Below are positions 1-10,960 of a stretch of DNA of 64,000 nt, piece after piece. Each line of letters starts with the position of its first letter. Position 1 is the stretch's first letter. Both the position numbers and the translations under genes were made by a program. This DNA is from an uncultured Prochlorococcus sp. (GTDB taxonomy: Bacteria > Cyanobacteriota > Cyanobacteriia > PCC-6307 > Cyanobiaceae). The stretch is from positions 1 to 64,000 of the forward strand of contig CACNWD010000004.1 of NCBI GenBank assembly GCA_902624085.1, written 5' to 3'. The notes beneath the pieces were generated by a model. It was given only the letters and a program-made list of their open reading frames with translations. It was not told the origin of the DNA and did no database searches.

Positions 1-1144
1 CTTGTATTTTACTATCTTCAAACCAAGAATCTAAATCAACGTCATCAATTCGTATATCTCGATAGCCCTTTAGGACTTCATTCTCTAACCAATTTTTGCA
101 ATATAGACAAATTGCATCTAATTTTTCACCTTCATATAAATTAAACCACTCTTTCAAATTTTCATCAGAACTTAGTAAAAATCTATTTTCTGCTGACTCG
201 ATATTAGCTAGTAATAAATCTAAACAACCAATGAGTGGCATTTTATCTAATCCAGGCAGATTTATATTTTTAATAATCTTCAATGCCTCGAATAAATTTT
301 CTGGCTTCTTATTTGAATAACCTTCAGCTGTAAGTGCTAAAAAAGCTAAAAAGCCAGCTTCAGTAGAACCTTTCTTTTGCAAGTTCAAGAATAGATCTAT
401 TTGCTCATTTACTGTTAAGAATGATTTAACTTGCTGAAAAAATATTTCAAAGCTTCTTTGATCAAGTGTTTGTTCATTCTCAGAATTATTTTTACCTTCT
501 AAGCCACCTCTTTTATTAATAAAATTTAAAAGCATAGAAAGACCTTTCTTATGAGTTTCAATATCAATAAGATCTCTACTTAAGAGATCTAGAATCCTGT
601 ATGGGAGTAGAGCGGAAAGATCATCCTCAAGATTTTTTCTTAGCTCGCCCATCTTCCCCATTCTCTGCAAAATTTGAATACCTTCTTGAAGAAAATCGGC
701 TGCATTTGAATAGCATCTTTGATTTTGCTCTTTTATGGCTGCATCTCGTGATGACAAAGCTGCTAATAATGTTAAATCTGCCTCTCTACTACTTCCCAAA
801 GCAGGTGTTTGGGGCGGCTGCAAAGCTTTTCTTGTAAGTTTAAATGCCTCTTTTGGGGATCCGGATTCCCATAAAAGCATCAATCCTGCAACTTCTCTAT
901 TAGAAGCAAATTCCAATCCTGAAGCACCATTTAGGACAAGATCTTCATATTCTTTCCTATTCTCAGCATTGGTAAGCAAATCTGCTGTCAAACGCAAGAG
1001 TTCAGCCCTTTGAGTTAAGGCCTCTAAGGTAAAACCATCATTAGGAGTTTTATCCAAGCGTAATTGAAAGGCTCTAAGAATTTCTTCTGAAGTAGCAGAA
1101 GGATTTACACCAATCAATCGGAAGTGATCTAATGGGAGTTCCAA
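1..1144 (-). CDS. ftn2: ARC6/Ftn2(ZipN)-like cell division protein, partial (3' end outside window)
   Basis: Minus-strand open frame from a TTG at 1142-1144 to the window edge; translation begins LELPLDHFRLIGVNPSATSEEILRAFQLRLDKTP (J-like N-terminus typical of cyanobacterial Ftn2/ARC6). Missing from the ORF track because it has a non-ATG start and is cut by the edge. Confidence 0.8.
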   Translation of the reverse strand, partial: MELPLDHFRLIGVNPSATSEEILRAFQLRLDKTPNDGFTLEALTQRAELLRLTADLLTNAENRKEYEDLVLNGASGLEFASNREVAGLMLLWESGSPKEAFKLTRKALQPPQTPALGSSREADLTLLAALSSRDAAIKEQNQRCYSNAADFLQEGIQILQRMGKMGELRKNLEDDLSALLPYRILDLLSRDLIDIETHKKGLSMLLNFINKRGGLEGKNNSENEQTLDQRSFEIFFQQVKSFLTVNEQIDLFLNLQKKGSTEAGFLAFLALTAEGYSNKKPENLFEALKIIKNINLPGLDKMPLIGCLDLLLANIESAENRFLLSSDENLKEWFNLYEGEKLDAICLYCKNWLENEVLKGYRDIRIDDVDLDSWFEDSKIQ

Positions 1145-1291
1145 GCAAATATCCTATTAAAATCTTTAGACAAATATTATCAAGTTAAAAAATTTTTTCA
1201 TAAGGTCTTACAGAGTTATTAAAAAAAAACGTAAAAAATGACCATTGAGTCCTAGAATGTTTTCAAATCAAAACTTCTTTAAGGTATTTTC

Positions 1292-2329
1292 TTGGAAACA
1301 CATGTAGAGAGAATTTCTAACCTTCAAGGCTTAGATAGAGCAATCCTAGATCGTGAAACGGGATTAAAATTATACGAAGATATGACTCTTGGACGAAGAT
1401 TCGAAGATAAGTGTGCTGAAATGTACTACCGGGGCAAAATGTTTGGATTTGTTCATCTTTATAACGGCCAAGAAGCTATAAGTACCGGTGTTATAGGTGC
1501 TATGAAGAAAAAACACGATTGGTTTTGCAGCACATATAGAGATCATGTTCATGCTTTAAGCGCAGGAGTTCCATCATTTGAAGTCATGAGCGAACTATTT
1601 GGGAAAGAAACTGGATGCAGCAAAGGTAGAGGTGGATCGATGCATTTATTTTCTAAAGAACATCACTTACTAGGAGGTTATGCTTTTATTGGGGAAGGTA
1701 TTCCAGTCGCTTTAGGAGCAGCTTTTTCAAGCAAATATAAAAGAGAAGTCTTTAGAGACAGAGATAGTGATGCTGTTACGGCTGCTTTCTTTGGTGATGG
1801 AACTTGCAATAATGGTCAATTTTTTGAATGTTTAAATATGGCACAATTATGGAAATTACCCATTATTTTTGTTGTTGAAAATAATAAGTGGGCTATTGGA
1901 ATGGCTCATGATAGAGCGACAAGTCATCCTGAGATTTGGAGAAAAGCCTCAGCATTTGGCATGCATGGAGAAGAAGTAGATGGAATGGATGTACTTGCTG
2001 TTAGAGGTGCAACACAAAGAGCTATTAAGAGAGCTAGAGGAGGAGAAGGGCCTACCTTACTAGAATGCTTGACATATAGGTTTAGAGGACATTCCTTGGC
2101 GGACCCAGATGAATTACGAGCTCAGCAAGAAAAAGAATTTTGGGCGAAAAGAGATCCTATCAAAAAATTATCAAAAGAAATGATTGGAGGCGGTTTCGCT
2201 AGTAAAGACGAATTAAAAAATATTGAAAAGAAAATTGATCAAGAAATTACTGATTCAGTAAAAAATGCATTAGAGGCTCCTGATCCAAAGTCAGAAGAAT
2301 TAACTAAATATATTTGGGCAGAAGATTGA
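1292..2329 (+). CDS. pdhA: Pyruvate dehydrogenase E1 component alpha subunit
   Basis: 345 aa, TTG start; TPP-binding [31 protein letters not shown] and [15 protein letters not shown] motifs. Confidence 0.95.
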   Translation: METHVERISNLQGLDRAILDRETGLKLYEDMTLGRRFEDKCAEMYYRGKMFGFVHLYNGQEAISTGVIGAMKKKHDWFCSTYRDHVHALSAGVPSFEVMSELFGKETGCSKGRGGSMHLFSKEHHLLGGYAFIGEGIPVALGAAFSSKYKREVFRDRDSDAVTAAFFGDGTCNNGQFFECLNMAQLWKLPIIFVVENNKWAIGMAHDRATSHPEIWRKASAFGMHGEEVDGMDVLAVRGATQRAIKRARGGEGPTLLECLTYRFRGHSLADPDELRAQQEKEFWAKRDPIKKLSKEMIGGGFASKDELKNIEKKIDQEITDSVKNALEAPDPKSEELTKYIWAED

Positions 2330-2330
2330 A

Positions 2331-3272
2331 TTAAATTCCACTTGGTAATTTACGTGTTAAGTTTCTTAGTTTTCTTAGAGCTTTTAATTCAACTTGTCTA
2401 ACTCTTTCTCTAGATACTTCAAGTAACCTTCCAATCTCAGCTAATGTATGCCTCTCATTACCATCTAAACCAAATCTAAGTCTAAGTACATGCTGCTCTT
2501 GTTCACTTAGATGACTTAACCATTTACCTAATTGTTCTTGATGAATCTTTTGTTCAACTTTATCAAGTGGTTCTTCATGATTAGTATCAGCTATAAGATC
2601 ACCGAGGAAACTTCTTCCATCATCTCCATTCACTGGAGCATCTAGACTACTAGTAGAAAGTGCTTGCCTAAGAACAGAATCAAGTTCTTCAACCCCTATA
2701 TCCATAGCTTCTGCTATTTCTATCCTGCTAGGCATTGCACCAAGTTTATGAGCAAGCTCTCTACTAACTTTTCTTATAGTTGCTAACCTTTCACTTAAAT
2801 GAACAGGCAAACGAATTGTTCTGGATTGACAAGCAATCGCTCTCGTCATACTTTGACGAATCCACCAAAAGGCATATGTAGAGAATTTATAACCCCTGGT
2901 TGGATCAAATTTCTCTACAGCCCTTTCTAATCCCAACGAACCCTCCTGAACAAGATCAAGTAGCTCTAAACCTTTACCTTGATATTTTTTAGCCACACTA
3001 ACAACTAATCTGAGATTTGCCTTCATCATCCTTTCTTTTGCTCTTCTTCCGATTTTTATTGTTCTTTTTTGTTGCAATGTAAATTCTTTATTTTTTTCAT
3101 TAAGTTGACCATCTTCAGTAAGAATCATCATCTTCTGAACTTGGTTACCCAATTCAATTTCTTCTGCTGGAGTTAGAAGAGGGACCCTTCCGATATTTGA
3201 TAAATACCAACTTATTGGATCATTACCTCGTCTTTTTTGAGGTTCAGTTGATATTGGTATTGAAGAAACCAT
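2331..3272 (-). CDS. RNA polymerase sigma-70 family factor (RpoD-like, group 2)
   Basis: 313 aa; region 2 LDLVQEGSLGLERAVEKFDPTRGYKFSTYAFWWIRQSMTRAI and region 4 EIGRLLEVSRERVRQVELKALRKLR. Confidence 0.95.
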   Translation of the reverse strand: MVSSIPISTEPQKRRGNDPISWYLSNIGRVPLLTPAEEIELGNQVQKMMILTEDGQLNEKNKEFTLQQKRTIKIGRRAKERMMKANLRLVVSVAKKYQGKGLELLDLVQEGSLGLERAVEKFDPTRGYKFSTYAFWWIRQSMTRAIACQSRTIRLPVHLSERLATIRKVSRELAHKLGAMPSRIEIAEAMDIGVEELDSVLRQALSTSSLDAPVNGDDGRSFLGDLIADTNHEEPLDKVEQKIHQEQLGKWLSHLSEQEQHVLRLRFGLDGNERHTLAEIGRLLEVSRERVRQVELKALRKLRNLTRKLPSGI

Positions 3273-3411
3273 TGTTTAACCAAATTAGGTATTAAAACTT
3301 TCCTACATTTTTTTGAAAAACCACTATTTTTTAAGATCCGCTTCAGATTTGCAGTAACAATTGTTTAGTTATGTGTTTAAAACTATAAAAAACTCGACTT
3401 AATTGTCATTT

Positions 3412-5004
3412 TCAAGACATTTGTCTCATTTTTATTTGTCTAACAATTTTTGCTAATTCTCCCGCGATTTTGGATGCACTTGAGCCTATTGAACATTTAG
3501 AGGCTGCATAAGAATGGATTAAAACATACTTCGCAAAAGATTCAGTAGAAATTTTTTCTCCTGAAGCTAATTCTAAGGCAGCCATGCCTGAAACAAAACC
3601 AGATAACAGATCACCTAAACCAGCTCTGGCAGAATCATCATCTGTTTCATATATTTGCCAAGCAGTCCCCTTGGCGTCTGCAATGATACTATGAGCACCT
3701 TTGAGTAAAATACTAATATCAAATTCTTTTGAAGCTTTTAAAGCTAATTCAATATTATTTGATTCTTTCAAGTTCGGAAATAATCTTTGAAATTCATTCA
3801 TATGTGGAGTTATCCATGTTCGAAATTTTTTATCTAAAAAGAAATTACATCCTTCTTTTGATAAAGCTATTCGGTTCAAGGCATCTGCATCCAAAATCAA
3901 AATTCCTTCAAATTTGATTAAGTCAATAAGACATTTTTCCCAATCAAGAAGGTCTATACCAATACCTGGACCAATAACTATTGAGTCAAAACGATTAAAG
4001 TCAATCTTTCTGAATGATTCATGCAAAAGTGAATTACCATCTATAGAACTTTCTAAATAACCTTCTAAGACAACTTCAGGTGCATATTGCCACATCGATT
4101 TAGCAATTATCTCTGGAACTAGAACCTTGACGAGACCAGCACCACTTGCCAATGCTCCTTTTGTTACTAGAGAGGCAGCACCAAGATATTTAGTACTACC
4201 TGTTATTAGTAAAGTTCTTCCTCTCTTATATTTACTTGCATTTTTAGGAGGTAAAAAAAGACTTAAGTTTTTTATATCTTTTCTTGAAATGCTTAAAAAT
4301 CTTTTTGACTCTTTTAAAAAGTAATTTTTGCTTAGGCCAAGATCAATATTTATAATTTTCCCTACATAAGGTATCGCTTTATCTTGCAATATTCCTATTT
4401 TTTTAAAGCCCGTAGACAATGTGAAATTAGATTTAATAGCACTTTTAGAAAATACTTTTCCACTGTTTGGACATAAACCAGTTGGGACATCAATACTAAC
4501 TATTTTGCCAATACCACTATCAAATTTTTTATTAAACATTTTGATTATTTGTTTATCTACACTTTTTTTTTGATTATTCCCAAGAATTGCATCAATCCAT
4601 AATTCACAATTAAGAGGATCTGGAAGATTATCTAATTTTCGAACTCCAATAGAGGTAATATAATTAAGTTGTTCCAGGGTTAACTTTCTTCGTATAGGGT
4701 AAGGGCACCAAAAGGCAACACTATACCCTTTCAAGAATAATTCTCTGGCAACTACTGCTCCATCGCCTCCATTATGTCCAGGCCCAATAAACACAATTAC
4801 TCCATTTTTTATCAGATTTTTTCTTTTAAGAAGCCATTGAGTTAATCCCAAACCAACTTTTTCCATTAATGATTCAACAGGCATCCCTCTGGAAAAAGCA
4901 TCTCTCTCAATTTCTATCATTTGTTTTGAATAGACAATTAAATGTTCTGAATCTAAATTTGGCCAATTAATTTCATTCATAATAAATTTATAGATAAAAA
5001 TCAA
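3412..5004 (-). CDS. nnrD: Bifunctional NAD(P)H-hydrate epimerase / ADP-dependent NAD(P)H-hydrate dehydratase (YjeF family)
   Basis: 530 aa; N-terminal YjeF_N (GPGHNGGDGAVVARELFLKG) and C-terminal carbohydrate-kinase-like domain (RAGLGDLLSGFVSGMAA). Confidence 0.9.
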   Translation of the reverse strand: MIFIYKFIMNEINWPNLDSEHLIVYSKQMIEIERDAFSRGMPVESLMEKVGLGLTQWLLKRKNLIKNGVIVFIGPGHNGGDGAVVARELFLKGYSVAFWCPYPIRRKLTLEQLNYITSIGVRKLDNLPDPLNCELWIDAILGNNQKKSVDKQIIKMFNKKFDSGIGKIVSIDVPTGLCPNSGKVFSKSAIKSNFTLSTGFKKIGILQDKAIPYVGKIINIDLGLSKNYFLKESKRFLSISRKDIKNLSLFLPPKNASKYKRGRTLLITGSTKYLGAASLVTKGALASGAGLVKVLVPEIIAKSMWQYAPEVVLEGYLESSIDGNSLLHESFRKIDFNRFDSIVIGPGIGIDLLDWEKCLIDLIKFEGILILDADALNRIALSKEGCNFFLDKKFRTWITPHMNEFQRLFPNLKESNNIELALKASKEFDISILLKGAHSIIADAKGTAWQIYETDDDSARAGLGDLLSGFVSGMAALELASGEKISTESFAKYVLIHSYAASKCSIGSSASKIAGELAKIVRQIKMRQMS

Positions 5005-5027
5005 ACTGATTAAACAGACTTAGATTA

Positions 5028-6185
5028 ATGACTAAATCTATTAAAGAAAAAAAGTTAGAAAACTATTCTTCTATTAATAGTAAATCTAAACAACAAAAAA
5101 AAATTGTTGTTGGACTTTCAGGAGGGGTTGATAGTTCACTATCAGCAGCACTATTAATTGAAGAAGGATGGTCTGTAGAAGGTCTTACATTATGGTTAAT
5201 GAAAGGGCAAGGTTCTTGTTGCTCGGAGGGGTTAATAGATGCAGCAGGACTGTGCGAGGATTTGGGTATTAGTCACCACATAATTGACTCAAGAAATTTA
5301 TTTACAGAAAAAGTAATAGAAAAAACGACACAAGGATATGAGCTTGGAATCACTCCTCTTCCATGTTCGATGTGTAATAAAAATGTGAAATTTGAAGAAA
5401 TGCTTAATTGGGCTAAAGAGCAAAAAGTTTTTACTTATATTGCTACTGGACATTATGCACAAATAAAAAGAATAGAAGATATAAAAATTAACTTATCAAA
5501 AAATTATAAATATAATGATTACTTACTCCTTAGAGGCGTTGATACTAATAAAGATCAAAGTTATTTTCTCTATAGCCTTTCACAAGAGGTACTAAGCAGA
5601 TTAGTACTGCCACTTGGGAAATTAAAAAAAGAGGAGACACGTGAAGAAGCATCCAGACTGGGATTAAGAACTGCTCAAAAACCAGAGAGTCAAGATTTAT
5701 GCCTAGTTGAGCATTATGGATCAATGAGTAAGTTTATCAACCATCATATACCTGAGAAAAATGGGCAAATTAAACATATTAATGGAGAAGTATTAGGGAC
5801 ACATAATGGAATTCAACATTATACAGTTGGTCAACGAAAAGGTATTGGAATCTCTTGGAAAGAACCTCTTTACGTAAAAAAACTAGATTATAAAAATAAT
5901 TTAGTTTACGTAGCAAGCATTAAAGATTTGTTTGAAAGGAAGGCAATCATAAAAGATCTTAATTGGGTATCAATAAAGGAGCCAAATAGAGAGATAGAAG
6001 TTAGTGCTCAAATTAGATATAGAAGTAAACCAGTCAAAGGCAGACTGATTCCAATAAAGACCGATAATAATATTAATACAAACTTTAAATTAATTTTTAA
6101 TGATGACCAAAGTTCAATAACTCCTGGCCAAGCAGCTGTTTTTTATCAAGATGAAATTCTTTTAGGGGGAGGAATAATTACTTAA
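5028..6185 (+). CDS. mnmA: tRNA-specific 2-thiouridylase MnmA
   Basis: 385 aa; PP-loop [43 protein letters not shown] motifs. Confidence 0.95.
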   Translation: MTKSIKEKKLENYSSINSKSKQQKKIVVGLSGGVDSSLSAALLIEEGWSVEGLTLWLMKGQGSCCSEGLIDAAGLCEDLGISHHIIDSRNLFTEKVIEKTTQGYELGITPLPCSMCNKNVKFEEMLNWAKEQKVFTYIATGHYAQIKRIEDIKINLSKNYKYNDYLLLRGVDTNKDQSYFLYSLSQEVLSRLVLPLGKLKKEETREEASRLGLRTAQKPESQDLCLVEHYGSMSKFINHHIPEKNGQIKHINGEVLGTHNGIQHYTVGQRKGIGISWKEPLYVKKLDYKNNLVYVASIKDLFERKAIIKDLNWVSIKEPNREIEVSAQIRYRSKPVKGRLIPIKTDNNINTNFKLIFNDDQSSITPGQAAVFYQDEILLGGGIIT

Positions 6186-7670
6186 TATCTTCAAAAAAAT
6201 TTATATAGATTGAGAGAAAAATAAAAGTTATTATTAGCGGCCATATCCCATAGCGAGTATAAAAAGTTTTTTTATTAAATAAATTTGTATAAACCACTTC
6301 ATTATCTTCTTTATTTGACTCCATTAGTTGATCTATCCTGCCATCATTTCTAATTAAACCTGAAGGTCCAGTATTTGAAGCAACAACTGTATCAATATTA
6401 TTTTCTATACTTCTCATCCTTACTAGAGAAAGATATTGATTAAAGATTCTTGATGGATAAGGATCTAAATTAGCAATTGCCAAAATAAATTTAGAACCAT
6501 ATTGAACCGCATTTTTAATCTTTAAACCATCAGTTATTTCGTAACAAATAATTGCCGCAAAAGGAGGTGAATTCTCCCATTCAAAATATCTTTTTTTGTT
6601 ACCAGGTTCTATTCCTCCCAATGAAGATAAATTTAAAAATTTACGAAAAATTATTGGGATTTTTTCACCTAAAGGAACAAGTCTATACTTATCTACAAAA
6701 TTAGAATAAAACTTATCACCCTCTTTATAAGCCAGGAGTGAATTTCTTATGCCATTTTTTTCTTTTCTAAAACCACCAATCAAAGTGTTAATTTTACTTG
6801 GCTCTTGAAAATAAAAATTTGTTTTTAAAGTACCTTCTGGTACGACAAGTAGTTGTGCATCCCTAGATAAGGCTTTGTTTTGTTCAAAAAGAATTTGATT
6901 TGTAGTTTTTTGATTATTTTGAAATAATTTTTCCCTTGTCGGTATATTTGTTTGCCATATAGCTATTGGATATAAAGAATTACGAACTTTATCAGGTTGA
7001 ATTAAATAGCCTCCAATCAAGTGCAAACAGAAAATGCTTAAAATACCTACAAAAAACACTTTATTGAAATTTAATTTTCTTTTCCATCTTTCAAAAACAA
7101 GAAAAATCCAAAATCCTATAAAAATAACAATAAAACAAACCCCTGGTGAACCAATTAATCTTGCTAGCCCAGCAAGATATAAATCACCAGGGATTAAACT
7201 TTCACCAATACCAATCCAAAAAAAAGAAGTTTGAGATATGAATACTTCACCAAACGCCCACAACAATGATATTAAGATAACTCTCATAAAAACAAAACTG
7301 TCTTTTTGAGAAAAAATATCATTTTTAGAAATTATTTGACTTCCAACTAAACCCCATAAAATCACACAAAAGCCACCTAATAATGAGCAAAAAATCAAAA
7401 TAATATTTGAGATTAAGATGCTTATAATCCAGGAAAATCCAAGCCAAGTTAATGGGTGAAGATAGAGAAGCCAATAATGACTTATTAAGATAAAAAAAAG
7501 CCCCACAAAAAATTTGAATATTTCCTATCAAATCCACTCCATAATATAGATAATGATATTGGCATAAATATTATCCACAAATCAGAAGAAATTGCAATTC
7601 CTCCCAATATTCCTCCAGCGATAGGATTTATGTAATTTAAGAATTTATTAGCTTTAAATAATTTGAACAA
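6178..7670 (-). CDS. lnt: Apolipoprotein N-acyltransferase, reading frame split by a single-nucleotide frameshift at a T8 run (C-terminal ORF 6178-7506, N-terminal ORF 7485-7670)
   Basis: C-terminal ORF has the CN-hydrolase domain ([26 protein letters not shown]); N-terminal ORF supplies [28 protein letters not shown]...FLWGFF. Span is 1493 nt, so one extra base gives 498 codons including stop. Confidence 0.85.
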
Positions 7671-7756
7671 AATTAAAATCTTAATAAATTTTTTAAAAAT
7701 TAATCTAAGTGTACCTCTATCTGCGAGAATATTACTTGATAACTAACATATTTATA

Positions 7757-8326
7757 GTGAAAGAAGTATTTCTTAGTTTTGCAGTTTTTTTACTTTGCAT
7801 TTCGGTAACAATTTATAGTCAATTTAATTCTCCGAAGCCGGTTAATGCCGCACAAAATGAATTAATAAGTAATACTAAAATTAGTTTAAATAAATCCACA
7901 GTTAAAAAAGTGAATTTATTTGAATTAGACCCTTCAGATCCAAACCCAATACTTTTTGCTATGGCAGACGAATCATCAGAAAATTCAAACACAAGAACAA
8001 CAGAAACTGGCTTAGTGATTGAAGATAAAGTAATAGGCGATGGAGATGAAGCAGTGTCTGGTAAAACAGTGACTGTTAACTACACTGGTACTCTTGTAAA
8101 TGGAGATCAATTTGACAGCAGTATAGGAAGAGCTCCATTTAGTTTCCCCCTAGGCGCTGGGAGAGTTATTAAAGGCTGGGATGAAGGAGTAGCAGGAATG
8201 AAGGTTGGGGGAAAAAGAATTTTAACAATCCCTCCAGAATTGGGCTATGGTTCTAGAGGTGCTGGTAATGTGATACCAGCAAACGCAACATTAATTTTTG
8301 AGGTAGATTTATTAAAAGTTAATTAA
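7757..8326 (+). CDS. FKBP-type peptidyl-prolyl cis-trans isomerase, exported
   Basis: FKBP core GKTVTVNYTGTLVNGDQFDSSIGR...GWDEGVAGMKVGGKRILTIPPELGYG. ORF opens at 7709; the GTG at 7757 (VKEVFLSFAVFLL signal peptide) is a more plausible start. Confidence 0.9.
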   Translation: MKEVFLSFAVFLLCISVTIYSQFNSPKPVNAAQNELISNTKISLNKSTVKKVNLFELDPSDPNPILFAMADESSENSNTRTTETGLVIEDKVIGDGDEAVSGKTVTVNYTGTLVNGDQFDSSIGRAPFSFPLGAGRVIKGWDEGVAGMKVGGKRILTIPPELGYGSRGAGNVIPANATLIFEVDLLKVN

Positions 8327-8403
8327 TAAAGTTAGAAAATATTCTAAGACTTTTCAAGTTGGTAGATGTATAACTAAAATAACAACAAATACATTTAAAA
8401 GAA

Positions 8404-8877
8404 ATGCTTAGCAAAGTATTAACTTCAATTTTCAAAAAAACATCAATGATGAAGGTTTATGCCCATTGTGATGGTCCATGTGGAGTTTATGATCCCGCCT
8501 CAACAAGAGTTGCTGCAGAGGCAGTCTTATCAATGACAAAAAAATTAATCGATTTAAAACCTCCCTCAAGTACAGATTCTGAAGAATGGTCCGCATACAA
8601 CAATACTTTCTCAAGATATGTAGCTATTAAGGAAGATCAAGCAAAAGAGACAAAGAAAGAAATTCTTATTTTATGGACAGATTACTTTAAGCCTATACAC
8701 CTCGAAACTTACCCTGATTTGCATGATACTATTTGGAAAGCTACAAAATTATGTAGTGCATGCAAAGTAAACATTGATCAATCTCAAGCTGAGGAACTTA
8801 TGAATTACGTAGAAAAAATACATAATATATTTTGGCAAACGAAGGGAAGAAGTGATTCTTTTATAAAAGCTAGTTAG
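8404..8877 (+). CDS. sodN: Nickel superoxide dismutase
   Basis: 157 aa; short leader followed by the Ni-hook HCDGPCGVYDP. Confidence 0.97.
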   Translation: MLSKVLTSIFKKTSMMKVYAHCDGPCGVYDPASTRVAAEAVLSMTKKLIDLKPPSSTDSEEWSAYNNTFSRYVAIKEDQAKETKKEILILWTDYFKPIHLETYPDLHDTIWKATKLCSACKVNIDQSQAEELMNYVEKIHNIFWQTKGRSDSFIKAS

Positions 8878-8918
8878 TAAACCTGTATATTAGTATTAAA
8901 TTTTCTGATTTATTTCTA

Positions 8919-9263
8919 TTGCTGTTTTTCAGGAGAAAAACAGCGATAGTTTCTGGTATTTCCATGGAACCAATATTGGGTGATGGTGATATTGTTTTTT
9001 ATAAAGATTTAATCGATAGATCGTCCATTTCAATTGGAGATATTGTCATATTTAAACATCCAACAAAAAATATTAGATTAATTAAAAAGATTTCTTCAAT
9101 TAAAGGGGAGGGATTGGAAGTCTCAGGCGAAAATACTAACTTTAGTGATGATAGTAATTACTTTGGCTTGATTAATAAAAATTCTGTTTTGGGTATTGTC
9201 ACCTCAAGGATTTCGAAGAAATCAATTAATAATCTTAAATTTATTTTTAACTTAAAACAATAA
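8919..9263 (+). CDS. sodX: Nickel-type superoxide dismutase maturation protease (signal-peptidase S26 family)
   Basis: 114 aa, directly downstream of sodN; VSGISMEPILGDGDIVFYKDL (Ser box) and IRLIKKISSI (Lys box). Confidence 0.9.
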   Translation: MLFFRRKTAIVSGISMEPILGDGDIVFYKDLIDRSSISIGDIVIFKHPTKNIRLIKKISSIKGEGLEVSGENTNFSDDSNYFGLINKNSVLGIVTSRISKKSINNLKFIFNLKQ

Positions 9264-10002
9264 GAGTACTTTTTTGTATCCAAAATAATCCTACGGAGAA
9301 AGAAATTCCTCCTGCAAAACCTATTAGACTTTTAAGTTGATTTTTACCAAACCTTAGAGTCGAAATAGAAATTAAATAAGTAAATAAACTCATAATTACC
9401 AAAGAACCAATAAGGTATGAAAATAAATATATAATTGCTCCTTGTATATCAGGAATTGTAATAACAAATATTAATGGTACTAAATGTGATCCTCCTGCAA
9501 TTCCATGAAGAAGACCTAATCCTGTTAAAGCATGAGCATTTTTATTATGTAGATTTTTATTTTGATGATAATGATAATGTTTGTGAGTAATTCCATTATT
9601 ATGTTCATGCTGATGCGAGTGGATTCCAAAATTCCTGGAATTTCTTATTGCAATTACGCCAATAATTAATAAAGATATTCCTACAAAGAATTCTGCAAAA
9701 CTTGAAAATCTCTCTAATGGAATTATGTCTCTAATAAAAATTGCAAGTATTGAAAGGATAATAATTCCCGATGAATGTCCTATCCCCCAAGACAAGCCAT
9801 TCTTTAAGGCAGATTTTGGGTTTGTAATTGAAGATGGAGCCATTGCTACGAGGTGATCTGCTCCACTTACTACATGGATTATGCCCGCAGATAATCCCAT
9901 TGGAATTGCATATTTTGATGATGAAAATAAATTAAATTGATCTCCACTATTACTTAACTGATTTATCCCAGCGAATAAATCTTGGAAAATTATATGCTGC
10001 AT
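9247..10002 (-). CDS. NicO/UreH-like nickel transport membrane protein
   Basis: 251 aa multi-TM; HVVSGADHLVAMAPSS and HGIAGGSHLVPL motifs plus a His-rich loop (HSHQHEHNNGITHKHYHYHQNKNLHNKNAH); adjacent to and 3'-overlapping sodX. Confidence 0.85.
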   Translation of the reverse strand: MQHIIFQDLFAGINQLSNSGDQFNLFSSSKYAIPMGLSAGIIHVVSGADHLVAMAPSSITNPKSALKNGLSWGIGHSSGIIILSILAIFIRDIIPLERFSSFAEFFVGISLLIIGVIAIRNSRNFGIHSHQHEHNNGITHKHYHYHQNKNLHNKNAHALTGLGLLHGIAGGSHLVPLIFVITIPDIQGAIIYLFSYLIGSLVIMSLFTYLISISTLRFGKNQLKSLIGFAGGISFSVGLFWIQKSTLIVLS

Positions 10003-10060
10003 AAATTTATATCAACAACTATTGATTATAAATTCCAATACGCATAATACGTGTGTTTTA

Positions 10061-10948
10061 TTAAACAGGTTTAAGTAATGTTTTAAAAGAATTTTCAATA
10101 TCTTTTTCTTTCATAAATCTTTCTCCAATTAAAACTCCATTAATCCCATGATTCTTAAGCAACATTAGGTCTTTATTATTATTTATTCCTGATTCGCTTA
10201 TAAAGATAGTATTTTTTTTAATTACATCATTTGATAAATTATCCATTAATGAAGTTGTAACTTTTAAATCAGTAGCAAATGTTTTTAAATCCCTATTGTT
10301 TATACCTATAAGATTAAAACAATTTAATTTAATAATTCTTTGAAGTTCTGATTTATCATGAACCTCAACCAAAACATCCAAATTTAATTTATCAGCAATC
10401 TTTTTTAAATAAATTAAATCAGCATTTGTCAGAATAGCTGCTATTAATAAAACTGCATCAGCGCCTGAGCACCTTGCTTTGTATATTTGATATGCAGATA
10501 TAATGAAATCTTTACAAAGTAATGGAAGTTTAGTAGCTGATCTAACAGTTGATAAGATTTCGAAGCCACCTTTAAAAAACTTTTTATCAGTTAAAACAGA
10601 TATACATCTAGCACCAGCTTTCTCATAAATTGAAGCTATTTGAGAAGGATTAAAATCCTCTCTTATAACTCCTTTACTAGGGCTTGCTTTTTTAATTTCT
10701 GCTATTACTGCAGGCTGATTTTTGGAGTAATTTATCTCATCTGAAAAATTTTTAGTTTGTGGTAAACCATCTATTTTTTTAATTAAATTTTCAAGAGGAA
10801 CAGATTTTTTAAAATTTGAAATTTCAATATCTTTATACCAAATAATTTCTTCTAGAATATTTCTTGCTTTTGAATCTTTATGAGGAATTGCATATTCTAA
10901 GTTTTCAACTCTGATTTTTGGATTAGGTGGTTTTCTTCTAATTTCCAT
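10061..10948 (-). CDS. trpC: Indole-3-glycerol phosphate synthase
   Basis: 295 aa; [56 protein letters not shown]. Confidence 0.95.
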   Translation of the reverse strand: MEIRRKPPNPKIRVENLEYAIPHKDSKARNILEEIIWYKDIEISNFKKSVPLENLIKKIDGLPQTKNFSDEINYSKNQPAVIAEIKKASPSKGVIREDFNPSQIASIYEKAGARCISVLTDKKFFKGGFEILSTVRSATKLPLLCKDFIISAYQIYKARCSGADAVLLIAAILTNADLIYLKKIADKLNLDVLVEVHDKSELQRIIKLNCFNLIGINNRDLKTFATDLKVTTSLMDNLSNDVIKKNTIFISESGINNNKDLMLLKNHGINGVLIGERFMKEKDIENSFKTLLKPV

Positions 10949-10960
10949 TTAAAAAAATAA

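Noticed and set aside
96-1013. Plus-strand ORFs 96-320, 601-837, 735-1013
   Set aside because: Shadow ORFs antisense to the ftn2/ARC6-like coding frame; no recognisable protein features.
7325-7537. 70-aa minus-strand ORF in the lnt region
   Set aside because: Out-of-frame shadow within lnt; the two-fragment lnt explanation accounts for this region better.
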